Positions 30,637-39,415 of a DNA stretch of 55,281 nucleotides are shown piece after piece; position 1 is the stretch's first letter; every line of letters begins with the position of its first letter. The position numbers and the translations under genes were made by a program. A model generated the notes under the pieces. That model was not told the DNA's origin, ran no database searches, and saw only the letters and a list, made by a program, of their open reading frames with translations. The stretch comes from Herbiconiux sp. (lineage in GTDB: Bacteria > Actinomycetota > Actinomycetes > Actinomycetales > Microbacteriaceae), in the NCBI RefSeq assembly GCF_023264855.1, contig NZ_JAHFUW010000027.1, forward strand, positions 1 through 55,281, given 5' to 3'.

Positions 30637-31551
30637 ATGCAGACCTACCCGCTGACCCCCAGTCAGCTCGCCGACGTCTCGGCAGCCGACCTGGTCGCGT
30701 TCCTCAAGTCGCCCACGCTCATCGCGCGGCGATTCGCGGAGATCCTGCAGGCACAGCAGTTCCTCGGACTGTTCCTGCTGCAGGGCCGCTACACCATCAC
30801 GGGCGGCGCCATCGGCGTCCCCATCAACGAGGTCATCCGCGCCCAGCGCGGCGCGGAGATCGTGAACCCCGGGGCCGAGTACAAGCTCACCCCCATGTCG
30901 GCGGAGGAGTACGAGTTCTACTCCGCGATGAAGGAGGGTCTCGCCACCGAGGTGACCGACGAGCAGGTGGGCCGACTGCTGCGCCAGCCCATCGACGACG
31001 CGTTCACTTTCCTGCAGACCGAGCTCGTGTTCTCGGCCAACGACGCTGCGCTCGGCGCGATCGCCTCGTCGATCACGAACACCGTCGCGGCTGGCGGCTT
31101 CTGGACGACCGGCAAGCAGGTCTACAAGGATGCGCTGCGCGTGAAGGCGCGCGTGCGGAAGCAGAAGCTGGGCTACGACGTCGACACCGTTATCCTGCCC
31201 GGCGAGCTCTACGCCGAGGTCATCCCCGAGCTGATGGAGATCCTGCCGAAGGACAGCTCTCAGGCCCTCACCGACGGCTTCCCGTCGATCGGTGGCCTGA
31301 CCTGGCTGCCCGACGACGGCGACGACATCGAGGATCCGCTGTTCCTCGATCGACGTCGCCTCGGCGGCATCGCTCGCGAGCAGATCCCCTCGCCGGAGTA
31401 CCGCGCCATCGGCGGCGACACCGGCGTCGAGATCGCAACGATCCGCGAGCCGAAGGCCGACAAGACCCGGCTGCAGGCACGCAACGTTCACGTGCCGATC
31501 GTCACGAACCCGCTCGCCGGGTTCTACCTCACCGGAACGGAGGCCCCGTGA
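30637..31551 (+). CDS. Major capsid protein
   Basis: 304 residues. It follows protease/scaffold and decoration genes, with GAAAGGAG before the ATG. The sequence has features of the HK97-like shell fold in actinophages: an N-terminal arm (LTPSQLADVSAADLVAFLKS), the E-loop/spine region (YTITGGAIGVPINEVIRAQR), a long helix (FTFLQTELVFSANDAALGAI) and a beta-rich P-domain end (VEIATIREPKADKTRLQARN). It has no long N-terminal delta domain; the scaffold is separate. It forms the icosahedral shell. Confidence 0.85.
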   Translation: MQTYPLTPSQLADVSAADLVAFLKSPTLIARRFAEILQAQQFLGLFLLQGRYTITGGAIGVPINEVIRAQRGAEIVNPGAEYKLTPMSAEEYEFYSAMKEGLATEVTDEQVGRLLRQPIDDAFTFLQTELVFSANDAALGAIASSITNTVAAGGFWTTGKQVYKDALRVKARVRKQKLGYDVDTVILPGELYAEVIPELMEILPKDSSQALTDGFPSIGGLTWLPDDGDDIEDPLFLDRRRLGGIAREQIPSPEYRAIGGDTGVEIATIREPKADKTRLQARNVHVPIVTNPLAGFYLTGTEAP

Positions 31552-31961
31552 TGCACCAGCACATCGTGACCGCAGCAGCGGTGAAGGTGTCCATCGGCTC
31601 GGCCGGCGGGAACCGCATCGCGCAGTTCCTGCGCCGCGGCGACGTCGTGCCCGAGGGCGTCGTCAAGGAGCAGCTCAAGCGCCTTCAGCGCCGTGGGTTG
31701 ATCGCCGAGCTGCCCTCCACGGAGGAGTTCGAGGCGGAGGAGGCCGCACTGCTCGCCGAGCGGGACGCCGCCGAGGTCGCCGCCGCCGAGGCCGAGCTGC
31801 AGGCGAAGATCGACGCCGGTATCGAAGCCGGCGTCGCGAAGGTGCTGGCCGAACGCGAGCAGGCCGATGCGGAGGCCCGCGAGGCCGCCGACAAGGCTGC
31901 TGCAGCTGGTGCCCAGGCGCCGCCCGCGAAGGCCGCGGCCGCTCGCACCACCGCGAAGTAA
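31551..31961 (+). CDS. Hypothetical head-region protein with coiled coil
   Basis: 136 residues. The N-terminal part (VSIGSAGGNRIAQFLRRGDV, VVKEQLKRLQRRGLI) may be a small winged or swapped-strand domain. The C-terminal two thirds is a Glu/Ala coiled coil (AEEAALLAERDAAEVAAAEA) with a basic tail. TGATG overlap with the capsid gene. It occupies the slot before the head-tail connectors. Role unknown. Confidence 0.65.
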   Translation: MHQHIVTAAAVKVSIGSAGGNRIAQFLRRGDVVPEGVVKEQLKRLQRRGLIAELPSTEEFEAEEAALLAERDAAEVAAAEAELQAKIDAGIEAGVAKVLAEREQADAEAREAADKAAAAGAQAPPAKAAAARTTAK

Positions 31962-31981
31962 CAACGAGAGGGGGCGGTGAC

Positions 31982-32338
31982 GTGATCACCCACGACAAGC
32001 TCGGCAACGACGAAGACCTCGCCCGCGAGGTGCTCATCGTGGCTCGCGACATCGCCCCCTGCCTCGGCTCCTTCGTCGAGGACACCGAGGACTACAAGAA
32101 CGCGCTCGCCATCGTGCGGCGCGTCTACCTCGCGCTCGCTGGCCGCGGCTCGCTGTTCGTGAAGGGCCAAGGCATCGGCTCCGCGCGCGTCGAGTACCGA
32201 GACATCGTCGATGCATTCGCGGGGCAGCCCACCCGGGCGCTCCGTGCACTGTGCTCCGCCGCGCCCGCGCCCGGCTCGGTCGGATCGTTCCCCACCGAGC
32301 GTCCCTTGGCGAACCTGTGGCCGGAGACCTACTCGTGA
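31982..32338 (+). CDS. Head-tail connector protein (adaptor)
   Basis: 118 residues, helical N-terminus with REVLIVARDIAPCLGSFVED, then NALAIVRRVYLALAGRGS and SVGSFPTERPLANLWPETYS. Position and size match the gp6/gp15-type adaptor that docks under the portal. The GTG start is preceded by GAGGGGG. It overlaps the next gene by 4 nt. Family call is by order and helix pattern. Confidence 0.65.
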   Translation: MITHDKLGNDEDLAREVLIVARDIAPCLGSFVEDTEDYKNALAIVRRVYLALAGRGSLFVKGQGIGSARVEYRDIVDAFAGQPTRALRALCSAAPAPGSVGSFPTERPLANLWPETYS

Positions 32339-32697
32339 GCATGATCTTCCCGCACGGCCGCACGGTCACCCGTGAGCGGGCCGGCCTGATGCCCGACCCC
32401 TACAACCCCGACGCCGAGGTCCGCGAGGACTGGGCCAATCCCGAAGAGCCGCTGCCGATCCCCGGTGCGTTCATCGCTCAGACCTCGACCTCGCTGCTGA
32501 AGACCGCCACCCGAGAGCAGGCCGCCGAGTCGAAGTCGCTGTTCTGCGAAGGAACGGTCGACATCCAGAAGGGCGACCGCATCCGCGACGGCGATCTGGT
32601 CTACACCATCGACGGCATCCCACCGGCCGCGGACTCGAACCCTTTCACCGGGTGGACCCCGCCGCGAGAGATCCCGCTCACCCGCTACGTCGGCTGA
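32335..32697 (+). CDS. Head-tail connector protein (stopper)
   Basis: 120 residues, beta-rich: MIFPHGRTVTRERAGLMPDP, PIPGAFIAQTSTSLLKTA, FCEGTVDIQKGDRIRDGDLV, YTIDGIPPAADSNPFTGWTP. The pattern GDRI-x-DGD-x-VY-x-I is common in siphophage stopper proteins, which hold DNA in the head. A GTG in the GTGA overlap is preferred; an ATG two codons on is possible. Confidence 0.7.
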   Translation: MSMIFPHGRTVTRERAGLMPDPYNPDAEVREDWANPEEPLPIPGAFIAQTSTSLLKTATREQAAESKSLFCEGTVDIQKGDRIRDGDLVYTIDGIPPAADSNPFTGWTPPREIPLTRYVG

Positions 32698-32712
32698 TGG
32701 AGAGGAGTGCTC

Positions 32713-33003
32713 ATGCCTCGCAAGGGACAGACCGTTGTGCAGTTCAACGACTTCTACTTCGACCAGATCCTGAAGACCGCTGAGGTGGAGGCGCTCTCGC
32801 GGGAGTCGGCCGAGAAGGCGCTTGAGATCGCGCGCCAGAACGCGCCCGTGGATGACGGCGATTACAAGCGTGGCCTTCACATCGAAGTGAAGGAGGCGAA
32901 GTTCCGCAAGGTCGTCCGCGTTGTCGGCGACGACGCCAAGACACTCCTCATCGAGGCGAAGACTGGCAACCTCGCCCGCGCCCTGAAGGCGGCCAAGAAG
33001 TGA
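32713..33003 (+). CDS. HK97 gp10-like tail-completion component
   Basis: 96 residues: RKGQTVVQFNDFYFDQILKT, EALSRESAEKALEIARQNAP, VDDGDYKRGLHIEVKEAKFR, VVRVVGDDAKTLLIEAKTG. The phrase RQNAPVDDGDYKRGL is the hallmark of the HK97-gp10/DUF-type neck proteins. AGAGGAG is 6 nt before the ATG chosen; a GTG two codons earlier lies within the ribosome site. GTGA overlap with the next gene. Confidence 0.78.
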   Translation: MPRKGQTVVQFNDFYFDQILKTAEVEALSRESAEKALEIARQNAPVDDGDYKRGLHIEVKEAKFRKVVRVVGDDAKTLLIEAKTGNLARALKAAKK

Positions 33004-33416
33004 GGGTCACCCCTCCGGACCTCGAGCTGTGGCTCACCGAGTTCGTGCGCACCCGCGCCGCGGCCGCGCAGATCGCGGTGACCGTCGCGAACACCGAGCC
33101 GGCGGACCTCGGTCTGCCTCTCGGGAAGCCGCTCGTGGTCATCCGTGACGACTCCGGCAACCGCCTCGACTGGACCACCTTCGATCGCTCGGTCGGCGTC
33201 TCCGTCCTCGCGGGCACCACCCGGAACGGTAAGCCGGCCAGCGACCTCGGGCGTTGGCTCGCGGGCCTGCTCTTCGATGACGCGATCGCCCTCGTCGAGG
33301 GCAGCCCGATCGCCGCGGTCGAGTGGGACGGATGCAACGGTCCCTACGCCGTGCAGGAATCCCTGAATGTGGCTCGACGGTATCTGACCGCCGAGTACAC
33401 CGTCGTCGGCGACTGA
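33000..33416 (+). CDS. Tail terminator protein
   Basis: 138 residues, alpha/beta: DLELWLTEFVRTRAAAAQIA, PLGKPLVVIRDDSGNRLDW, FDRSVGVSVLAGTTRNGKPA, DLGRWLAGLLFDD, YAVQESLNVARRYLTAEYTV. This fits tail terminator (gpU-like) proteins that cap the tail tube and join it to the head. It is the last gene before the tail tube gene and is followed by a hairpin. Confidence 0.72.
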   Translation: MRVTPPDLELWLTEFVRTRAAAAQIAVTVANTEPADLGLPLGKPLVVIRDDSGNRLDWTTFDRSVGVSVLAGTTRNGKPASDLGRWLAGLLFDDAIALVEGSPIAAVEWDGCNGPYAVQESLNVARRYLTAEYTVVGD

Positions 33417-33437
33417 TCGCCGGCGCCAACCCAACCT

Positions 33438-33470
33438 GAGCCACCCCACCGCGGGGTGGCTCTTCTCTTT
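33438..33470 (+). terminator. Hairpin before the tail tube gene
   Basis: Perfect 10-bp stem GAGCCACCCC (33438-33447)/33453-33462 with a 5-nt loop, then TTCTCTTT. It directly precedes the GGAGGAG ribosome site of the tail tube gene, so it may end or process the head mRNA and protect the tube mRNA. Confidence 0.65.
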
Positions 33471-33483
33471 GAAGGAGGAGACT

Positions 33484-34323
33484 ATGTCGGCAGACGCCGA
33501 AGGCAACGACATTGGCGCGGTCGGCGTCCCGATCACCGGGTTCGCAGCCGTCCAGCTCACCGGAGGGCCCACGTACCTCACCCCCCAGGCGGGCGGCACT
33601 CTGCCGATCAGCGCGCCGTCCGGGTACGTGAAGGTCGGCCTGTTCAAGGTCGACGGCGGCCCGCAGGAAGGTGGCGACGCGGGCGACCCCATCGAGTTCT
33701 TCCAGCAGGGCTACAAGCTCGCCGGCGACGACCAGCCCAACATCCAGATCAATCTGGCCCAGTTCGACGCCACCGTGCGCCGGCTGATCACCGGGAAGAC
33801 CCCGGATGCGAACGGCATGATCGTGATCACCGGTCTCACCCCGGACAACGCGTTCCCGCTGCTGGTGGTCACGAAGTACAAGAACAAGGCCACCCGCGTC
33901 CGCAACGGCCTCGCTCGCATCTCCGCGGTGGAGGCCGATCAGGAGACCCGAGGCGAGGCCCAGGGCCGCGCGACCACCTTCGAGTGGATCTGGGACGAGA
34001 CCGTCGGCGGCTTCTACCGCGAGTGGCTCATCGCCCCGACCGCGGCCACGGCGAAGACCAGCTGGGCCGTGACGGTCTCGGGTTCCCCGACGGGCGGCAC
34101 GTTCACCCTGACGCTGAACGGGGTGGCCACGCCGCCGCTCGCGTTCGACGCGAACGCCGCGGCCGTGACCGCGGCCCTGAACGGGCTGTCGGGCGTGACC
34201 GGCATCTCGGGCATCACCTCCTCGGGTACCAGCCCGATCGCGGTGACGCTCCCGACCGCGGCCATCCTCGCGGCCTCGCACTCGCTCACCGGCGGCACCA
34301 CCCCCGCCGTGGCGGTCGCGTAG
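33484..34323 (+). CDS. Major tail tube protein
   Basis: 279 residues. The N-terminal tube domain (about 1-185) has GYVKVGLFKVDGGPQEGG, FDATVRRLITGKTPDANGMI, FPLLVVTKYKNKATRVRNGL and TTFEWIWDETVGGFYREWL. The C-terminal domain (about 195-279) is a Gly/Thr-rich beta module (GTFTLTLNGVATPPLAFDAN, AAVTAALNGLSGVTG) of a kind added to many phage tube proteins. GAAGGAGGAG precedes the ATG. The gene is flanked by hairpins on both sides, consistent with strong expression. Confidence 0.85.
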   Translation: MSADAEGNDIGAVGVPITGFAAVQLTGGPTYLTPQAGGTLPISAPSGYVKVGLFKVDGGPQEGGDAGDPIEFFQQGYKLAGDDQPNIQINLAQFDATVRRLITGKTPDANGMIVITGLTPDNAFPLLVVTKYKNKATRVRNGLARISAVEADQETRGEAQGRATTFEWIWDETVGGFYREWLIAPTAATAKTSWAVTVSGSPTGGTFTLTLNGVATPPLAFDANAAAVTAALNGLSGVTGISGITSSGTSPIAVTLPTAAILAASHSLTGGTTPAVAVA

Positions 34324-34335
34324 CCGCTTCTCAAC

Positions 34336-34372
34336 GACTGGCCGGGGTGCTATCGGGTCACCCCGGCCAGTC
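34336..34372 (+). terminator. Strong hairpin after the tail tube gene
   Basis: Perfect 14-bp stem GACTGGCCGGGGTG (34336-34349)/34359-34372 with a 9-nt loop, 13 nt after the stop. No T-run. It probably limits read-through into tail assembly genes or stabilises the tube mRNA. Confidence 0.7.
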
Positions 34373-34413
34373 CCACCACCCGAACCCGAGAACCCCGATA
34401 GGAGAGATTCACC

Positions 34414-34821
34414 ATGGCCGCACGCGCCACAACCACCCCGACCACCCCCGCCGCAGAGACCGCGCCGCTGCCCGAGCCCAACGAGGTCGTCTACGACTTC
34501 GACGGCTGGACGCCGGAAGCCGAGACCAAGGCGATCGCCGCCCTCGCGCCCGAGATCCCGTACATCATCGTCGAGAAGAACTTCGTCGGCCGATTCCCCG
34601 ACGGCATCATCGTGAAGATGCCGCTGTCGATCAGTCTCGACGAAGTCGACGCCCTGTCCAGCGGCGACCCCGTCGACCAGTTCAAGGCGCTCCTCACCAC
34701 CCTCGCCGGCGAGGAGGCGGCGAAGCAGTTCAGCCGCCACGACCTCGCCGAGACCGTCGTGATGTCGAGCAAGTTCTTCGCCGTCTTCGAGCGCATCGCG
34801 AAGGCGTCACTCCCGGAATAG
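34414..34821 (+). CDS. Tail assembly chaperone, upstream product (gpG-like)
   Basis: 135 residues: a disordered Thr/Pro/Ala N-terminus (about 1-25), then VVYDFDGWTPEAETKAIAAL, FPDGIIVKMPLSISLDEVDA and FKALLTTLAGEEAAKQFSRH. It lies between tail tube and tape measure, the universal place of the G/GT chaperones, which coat the tape measure during assembly. GATAGGAGAG precedes the ATG. A second coding region in the -1 frame overlaps and follows it. Confidence 0.82.
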   Translation: MAARATTTPTTPAAETAPLPEPNEVVYDFDGWTPEAETKAIAALAPEIPYIIVEKNFVGRFPDGIIVKMPLSISLDEVDALSSGDPVDQFKALLTTLAGEEAAKQFSRHDLAETVVMSSKFFAVFERIAKASLPE

Positions 34822-35183
34822 TCGACGTCGCCCAGCTCATCCGAGACCACAAAGGCGCGGCCGCGCGCACGCTCCGGATGTCGGGCGTGGGGCTCTCGGA
34901 CCTGGGCGACGCCCTCTCCTGGGGGGAAGCGAAGATCCTCCTCGAGGACGCCGCCGTCGACGGCGGCACCCCGCTCGGCGCGGAGCTCTCCGGGTGGGCC
35001 TATCAGGCCAGCATGATCGAGCTGCTGTCGCTGATGGCGCAGATCGGCGACCCGAAGGTCGCCAAGCGCGTGATGCCATGGGCGCTCGAGCTACCCGGCC
35101 GGAAGGCCGGCGCCCCGGCCGCGTCGGCCGCGGAGGTCGCGGCGGCCAACGCTGAGCTCGACGCCGACTTCGTCTTCGAATAG
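34414..35183 (+). CDS. Tail assembly chaperone, -1 frameshift product (gpGT-like)
   Basis: The downstream region (about 34800-35183) has no good start of its own. It encodes DVAQLIRDHKGAAARTLRMS, GLSDLGDALSWGEAKILLED and YQASMIELLSLMAQ, the T-type domain of actinophage chaperones. It is in the frame reached by a -1 shift near the end of the first gene. No textbook slippery heptamer is visible; C-CCG-GAA at 34815-34821 minus stop is the nearest, where only the P-site Pro codon can re-pair. The product would be about 256 residues. Exact join unknown. Confidence 0.7.
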
Positions 35184-35197
35184 CCCTGGAGGTGCGC

Positions 35198-38100
35198 ATG
35201 TCCGCAGAGGTCGGCTCCGCGCACGTCAGCATCGTCCCCCAGATGAAGGGGTTCAAGTCGACGGTCTCGAAGGAGACGCAGTCGGCTGGCGCGGCGGGCG
35301 CGAAGTCGTTCGAGGGCAGCTTCTCCGGCGCCGGGACTCGCGCCGGCCGGAGCCTCGGTAAGGGGCTCCAGTCGGCGCTTTCCGCTACGGCCGGGGACCT
35401 CGGCGCGAACGAGATGCGCAAGCTCACCAGCGAGGTCGGCGCCGCGTCGGCCGCGCTGGCGAAGTCCAGGCTGAAGCAGCAGGACGACGCAGGAAAGGTG
35501 CGCGTCGCCGAGACCCGCCTCGCGGAGGCGGTCGCGAAGTCGGGGGAGGGCTCGGCCCTGGCCGTCGCCGCGGAGGAGCGTCTCGCCTCGGCACGCCGCA
35601 TCCAGGGTGTGTCGACGGACGCGGTCACGGCCTCCACTCTGCGGCTCCAGGCGGCACAGCTCTCGCTCCACACGGCGCAGACCGCTGTGCAGGTGTCCGC
35701 GGTCGCCGCCTCGAGCGGCCTCCGCGGGTTCCTCGCGAACCTCCGGCTGGGCGCCACGAACTCCGCGGCCGCACGCTCGGCGTTCAGTGGTGTTGCCGCG
35801 TCCATCGGCGGGGTGCTGCGGGCCGTGTCCGACGTCTCCGGCCTCACCCACCTGGGCCGTCTTGCGCGCCTCACCGCGTCACAGGTGTCGACGTCGTTCA
35901 CGTCGATGGCCACGATGGTCGGCGGGAAGCTCGCGGCCGCCTGGTCGACGTCGTCCCGGTTCCTCGGCGGCATCCGCTCGAACGTAGCCACCGCGCTCGC
36001 ACCGATCGGGCGACTCGCCTCCGCGGCCGGCACCACCCTGGCGACGCCGTTCGTGCGCCTTGGCTCGCGGGTCTCCTCGTGGCTGTCGCCGGTCACCTCG
36101 CAGGTGTCGTCGCTGTTCACCAAGATCAGCGGCCTCGCCGGCCCAGCCGGTGCTCGCATCGCCGAGGGCCTCCGCTCCGGCCTCGGCCGGCTCGGGTCGA
36201 TCACCAGCTCAGCGTTCACCGCCGTCACCTCGGCGGCGTCACGCGCTGGCCAGGCCACCAGCAACGCCCTCCGCTCCGGACTCTCCTCCGCCTCCATCGG
36301 CGCGGCCGCGCTCGTCGGATCCGCCGTCGCGGCGATCAAGACCGGTGTGTCCGCGTTCTCATCCCTGCAGGGCGCGGTGTCGGGGCTGCAGCGCGTCATC
36401 GGCGGATCCGTCGAGGAGGTCTCCGGCCTCCGCGGCGCCATGCAGCTGTCGGGCATGGACGTCGACAACGCGACCATCTCCCTCACCCGGTTCTCAGCGA
36501 ACCTCGAGACCGCGGCCGCCTCCGAGGAGACCGCGGCCGAGCTCAGCGACAAGCTCGGCTTCAGCATCACGGACGCCAACGGCAACGTCCGCGAGATGAC
36601 CGACCTCCTGCCCGATGTCGCGAACAAGTTCGCCGGCATGGAGAACGGCACCGAGAAGACCGCGCTCGCGGTGAAGCTGTTCGGCAAGTCCGGCGTGCAG
36701 ATGCTCCCGTTCCTGAACAAGGGCGCGGCCGGCATCGCCGAGCTCACAGGCAAGGCTGCAGGTCTCGGGCTCGTCCTCGACACGGTGCAGCAGCAGAAGT
36801 TCGGCGCGTTCCGCGGTGCATCCCGCACCCTGGGTGCCACCTTCCAAGGCCTCGCCGTGATCATCGGGTCGACCTTCCTCCCGATCCTCACCGGCCTCGC
36901 CACCGCGTTCACGACCATCGTGACCCCGGCGGTGCAGGCCGCACGCGGGTGGCTGTCGAAGCTGAACGAGCCGATCGCGGCACTCGGCGCGAAGCTCGCC
37001 GCCGTGTCGCCGGGCGTCGAGGGCATCAAGCAGCTGTTCGGGTCGCTGAACCCGGTGCTCGCCACCGTCGGCGCCGGGTTCCTCGCCATGTCCGGCGGCG
37101 GCATCATCGGGCTCGTCTCGAAGATCCCACTGCTGGGCGGCGCGTTCAGCGGACTCCTCGGCCCGCTCGCTGCCCTGACCGGCCCGCTCGGTATCGCAGC
37201 CGCGGTCATCGCCGGGTTCGCGCTCTCCGGCGCGGATGCGACCGGGCTGGTGACCGGCCTCACCGGGATCATCAACCAGGTCGTCGCTGCCCTCCCCGGG
37301 CTCGTCACACAGGTCGCGGCCTTCGTCCCCCTACTGGTTACGTCGATCCTCGCGCAGCTGCCGCTGCTGCTCTCGGCCGGCGCACAGATCATCACGGTCC
37401 TCATCCAGGGGCTCGTGACCGCGCTGCCGCTGATCATCACCGGCGCCGTGGCACTCGTCCAAGGGCTCATCACCGCGATCGTCGGCGCCTTGCCGATGAT
37501 CATCCAGGGCGCGATCCAGCTCGTCGGCGCGCTCGTGCAAAGGCTGGTCACTGCCATCCCGGCGCTCGCCGCGGGGGCGCTCGCGCTCGTGCAGGGTTTG
37601 ATCACGGGGATCGTCGGCGCCCTGCCGATGATCATCGATGGTGCGATCCAGCTGGTGACGGCGCTGATCAGTGGAATCGTGACCGCGATCCCGTTGCTCA
37701 TCACCGCGGCGCTGCAGCTCGTGACCGGCCTTCTGACCGCAATCGTCGCCGCGTTGCCGATGATCATCCAGGGCGGCATCAAGCTGCTACTGGCGCTGGT
37801 GCAGGGCATCATCACCGCGCTGCCGCAGCTGCTCACCGCAGCTCTCGGCCTGGTGATGGGTCTGCTTCAGGCGATCATCGAGAACCTGCCGATGATCATC
37901 GATGCCGGCATCCAACTGCTGCTGTCGCTGGTCACCGGACTGATCGCGGCGCTGCCGGATCTGATCACCGCGGCGATCAACCTGGTGCTGCAGCTCGTGG
38001 TCGGCCTGATCACGATGCTGCCTCAGCTGGTCGAGGCGGGCATCCAGCTCGTCGTGTCGCTGATCACCGGTCTGGTCGGCGCGATCCCGAAGATCATCGA

Positions 38101-38635
38101 GATGCTGCCTCAGATCGTCTCGGCGATCTGGGATGGCCTCGTCGCAGTCGACTGGCTCGACCTCGGCACGCAGATCGTGATGGGCATCATCAACGGCATC
38201 GGGTCCATGGGCCAGGCGCTCATCGATGCTGTCGTCGAGCTGGCCGGCGGCGCCTTCCAGGGGTTCAAGGACTTCTTCGGGATCGCGTCACCGTCCAAGC
38301 TGATGCGCTCCGAGTCGAAGTGGGTGGTCCGCGGTGCGGCCGCTGGTGTCGACGACGAGGCCCCCACGTACGCGAGCTCGCTCGTGGACATGGCCAAGGC
38401 CGCGTCGAAGAAAGCCCAGGGTGCGATGGGTGCCGTGACCGCCACGTTCTCCGCTGCAGTCGACGATCCGCCCACCCGTCCGGGTGGCGGACCGGACGAT
38501 GGCAGCGGCGGGCCCGCGGTCGCCGGCACGCCGGGGTTCGTGCAGAACAACCACTTCGAGCACATGGATCCCGAGATCGCGATCGAGGCGACAGGGCAGA
38601 GGCTGTCGGCTGTCGCGAGGAGGGCGGGTATCTGA
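35198..38635 (+). CDS. Tape measure protein
   Basis: 1145 residues setting tail length. The N-terminal 250 residues are helical with coiled-coil character (QDDAGKVRVAETRLAEAVAK). A TMP core domain (SSLQGAVSGLQRVIGGSVEE, ALAVKLFGKSGVQMLPFLNK) follows, then very hydrophobic segments. From about residue 720 to 985 there is a series of 44-residue repeats with ALPMII and LITGIVGALP. The C-terminus has the common FQGFKDFFGIASPSKLM box. ATG after GGAGG; a GTG two codons before lies too close to the ribosome site. The stop overlaps the Dit gene (TGATG). Confidence 0.95.
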   Translation: MSAEVGSAHVSIVPQMKGFKSTVSKETQSAGAAGAKSFEGSFSGAGTRAGRSLGKGLQSALSATAGDLGANEMRKLTSEVGAASAALAKSRLKQQDDAGKVRVAETRLAEAVAKSGEGSALAVAAEERLASARRIQGVSTDAVTASTLRLQAAQLSLHTAQTAVQVSAVAASSGLRGFLANLRLGATNSAAARSAFSGVAASIGGVLRAVSDVSGLTHLGRLARLTASQVSTSFTSMATMVGGKLAAAWSTSSRFLGGIRSNVATALAPIGRLASAAGTTLATPFVRLGSRVSSWLSPVTSQVSSLFTKISGLAGPAGARIAEGLRSGLGRLGSITSSAFTAVTSAASRAGQATSNALRSGLSSASIGAAALVGSAVAAIKTGVSAFSSLQGAVSGLQRVIGGSVEEVSGLRGAMQLSGMDVDNATISLTRFSANLETAAASEETAAELSDKLGFSITDANGNVREMTDLLPDVANKFAGMENGTEKTALAVKLFGKSGVQMLPFLNKGAAGIAELTGKAAGLGLVLDTVQQQKFGAFRGASRTLGATFQGLAVIIGSTFLPILTGLATAFTTIVTPAVQAARGWLSKLNEPIAALGAKLAAVSPGVEGIKQLFGSLNPVLATVGAGFLAMSGGGIIGLVSKIPLLGGAFSGLLGPLAALTGPLGIAAAVIAGFALSGADATGLVTGLTGIINQVVAALPGLVTQVAAFVPLLVTSILAQLPLLLSAGAQIITVLIQGLVTALPLIITGAVALVQGLITAIVGALPMIIQGAIQLVGALVQRLVTAIPALAAGALALVQGLITGIVGALPMIIDGAIQLVTALISGIVTAIPLLITAALQLVTGLLTAIVAALPMIIQGGIKLLLALVQGIITALPQLLTAALGLVMGLLQAIIENLPMIIDAGIQLLLSLVTGLIAALPDLITAAINLVLQLVVGLITMLPQLVEAGIQLVVSLITGLVGAIPKIIEMLPQIVSAIWDGLVAVDWLDLGTQIVMGIINGIGSMGQALIDAVVELAGGAFQGFKDFFGIASPSKLMRSESKWVVRGAAAGVDDEAPTYASSLVDMAKAASKKAQGAMGAVTATFSAAVDDPPTRPGGGPDDGSGGPAVAGTPGFVQNNHFEHMDPEIAIEATGQRLSAVARRAGI
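37359..38150 (+). repeat. 132-bp (44-residue) tandem repeats in tape measure gene
   Basis: The marker TGCCGATGATCAT occurs at 37491, 37623, 37755 and 37887, exactly 132 bp apart. Diverged copies continue the period at 37359 and 38019. Each unit is two 22-residue hydrophobic half-units. This is consistent with growth or loss by recombination. Confidence 0.85.
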
Positions 38636-39405
38636 TGATTCGGAATGCCCTCACCATTCAGGGGCTCGGCCGGGAGATCCGGGGGACGCCGACGCTCGAG
38701 CGGCCCACCGGGTTGTTCGTCAAGCGGGATGGGTGGCAAGGGTGGGAGGGTCTTCCGGCTGGACGCCGGGAGGCCCTCGCCCGGGCCCTCGCGCATGGCG
38801 AGTTCGATGTGCCGGTCAAGCTGCCGGCGCGGGTGATCACGATCGACGGGTGGGTGATCGCCCGGACGATCCCGGAACTGCGGAACCTCTCCCAGTCGCT
38901 GACGGGGTGGGGTGCATCGGGAGACAGGTTCGCGCTGTCGGTTGAGCATCAGGAACAAGATCTCACCGCGACCGCGCGCCGGCTCCTCGCCGAGGCCGAC
39001 GACACGGGCCGCCGGCACGGGCCGTGGCGGGTTGCCGCGTTTCAGGCGCAGCTCGTCGCCGCCGACCCGCGCAAGTACGGCGACGTGAAGAGGTTCCCCG
39101 AGTCGGGCCTTGCGACGTCGATCGATGTTTCCCACGACGGGAACTTCCTGGCGTTCCCCGTCATCGAGGTCCCGGCCGCTCCGGCCTCGTACGCGATCCA
39201 GACACCGGCCGGTGTCTACAACATCACCGGGGCAACGCCGGGCGGCACCCATCGCGTGGACCTCCGCACGGGCAGGGTCACCCGCAATGACGTGTGGATG
39301 CCAGACGTCGGCCGCGGCCCGCTGTGGGCGGCACCCGACGGTGCGACATCAACGATCGTCCTGTCGAGCCCCGGTCGGGCGCTCGTGACCAACACGTTCG
39401 TGTGA
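38635..39405 (+). CDS. Distal tail protein (Dit)
   Basis: 256 residues: ALTIQGLGREIRGTPTLERP, GLFVKRDGWQGWEGLP, then GEFDVPVKLPARVITIDGWV and SLTGWGASGDRFALSVEHQE. The end has a second beta domain (FLAFPVIEVPAAPASYAIQT). This is the two-domain Dit layout of siphophages, forming the hub at the tail tip. ATG in TGATG overlap with the tape measure gene. Confidence 0.85.
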   Translation: MIRNALTIQGLGREIRGTPTLERPTGLFVKRDGWQGWEGLPAGRREALARALAHGEFDVPVKLPARVITIDGWVIARTIPELRNLSQSLTGWGASGDRFALSVEHQEQDLTATARRLLAEADDTGRRHGPWRVAAFQAQLVAADPRKYGDVKRFPESGLATSIDVSHDGNFLAFPVIEVPAAPASYAIQTPAGVYNITGATPGGTHRVDLRTGRVTRNDVWMPDVGRGPLWAAPDGATSTIVLSSPGRALVTNTFV

Positions 39406-39415
39406 GGAGACCCCG

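Noticed and set aside
34822-35183. Frameshift as a sequencing error or pseudogene in the tail chaperone
   Set aside because: A -1 shift at this exact place is universal in siphophage tail chaperones and both parts look intact.
34837-37836. 999-codon open frame on the minus strand opposite the tape measure gene
   Set aside because: It mirrors the tape measure gene in a high-GC sequence; composition is Ser/Ala/Arg/Pro-rich without domains, and the plus-strand protein is clearly real.
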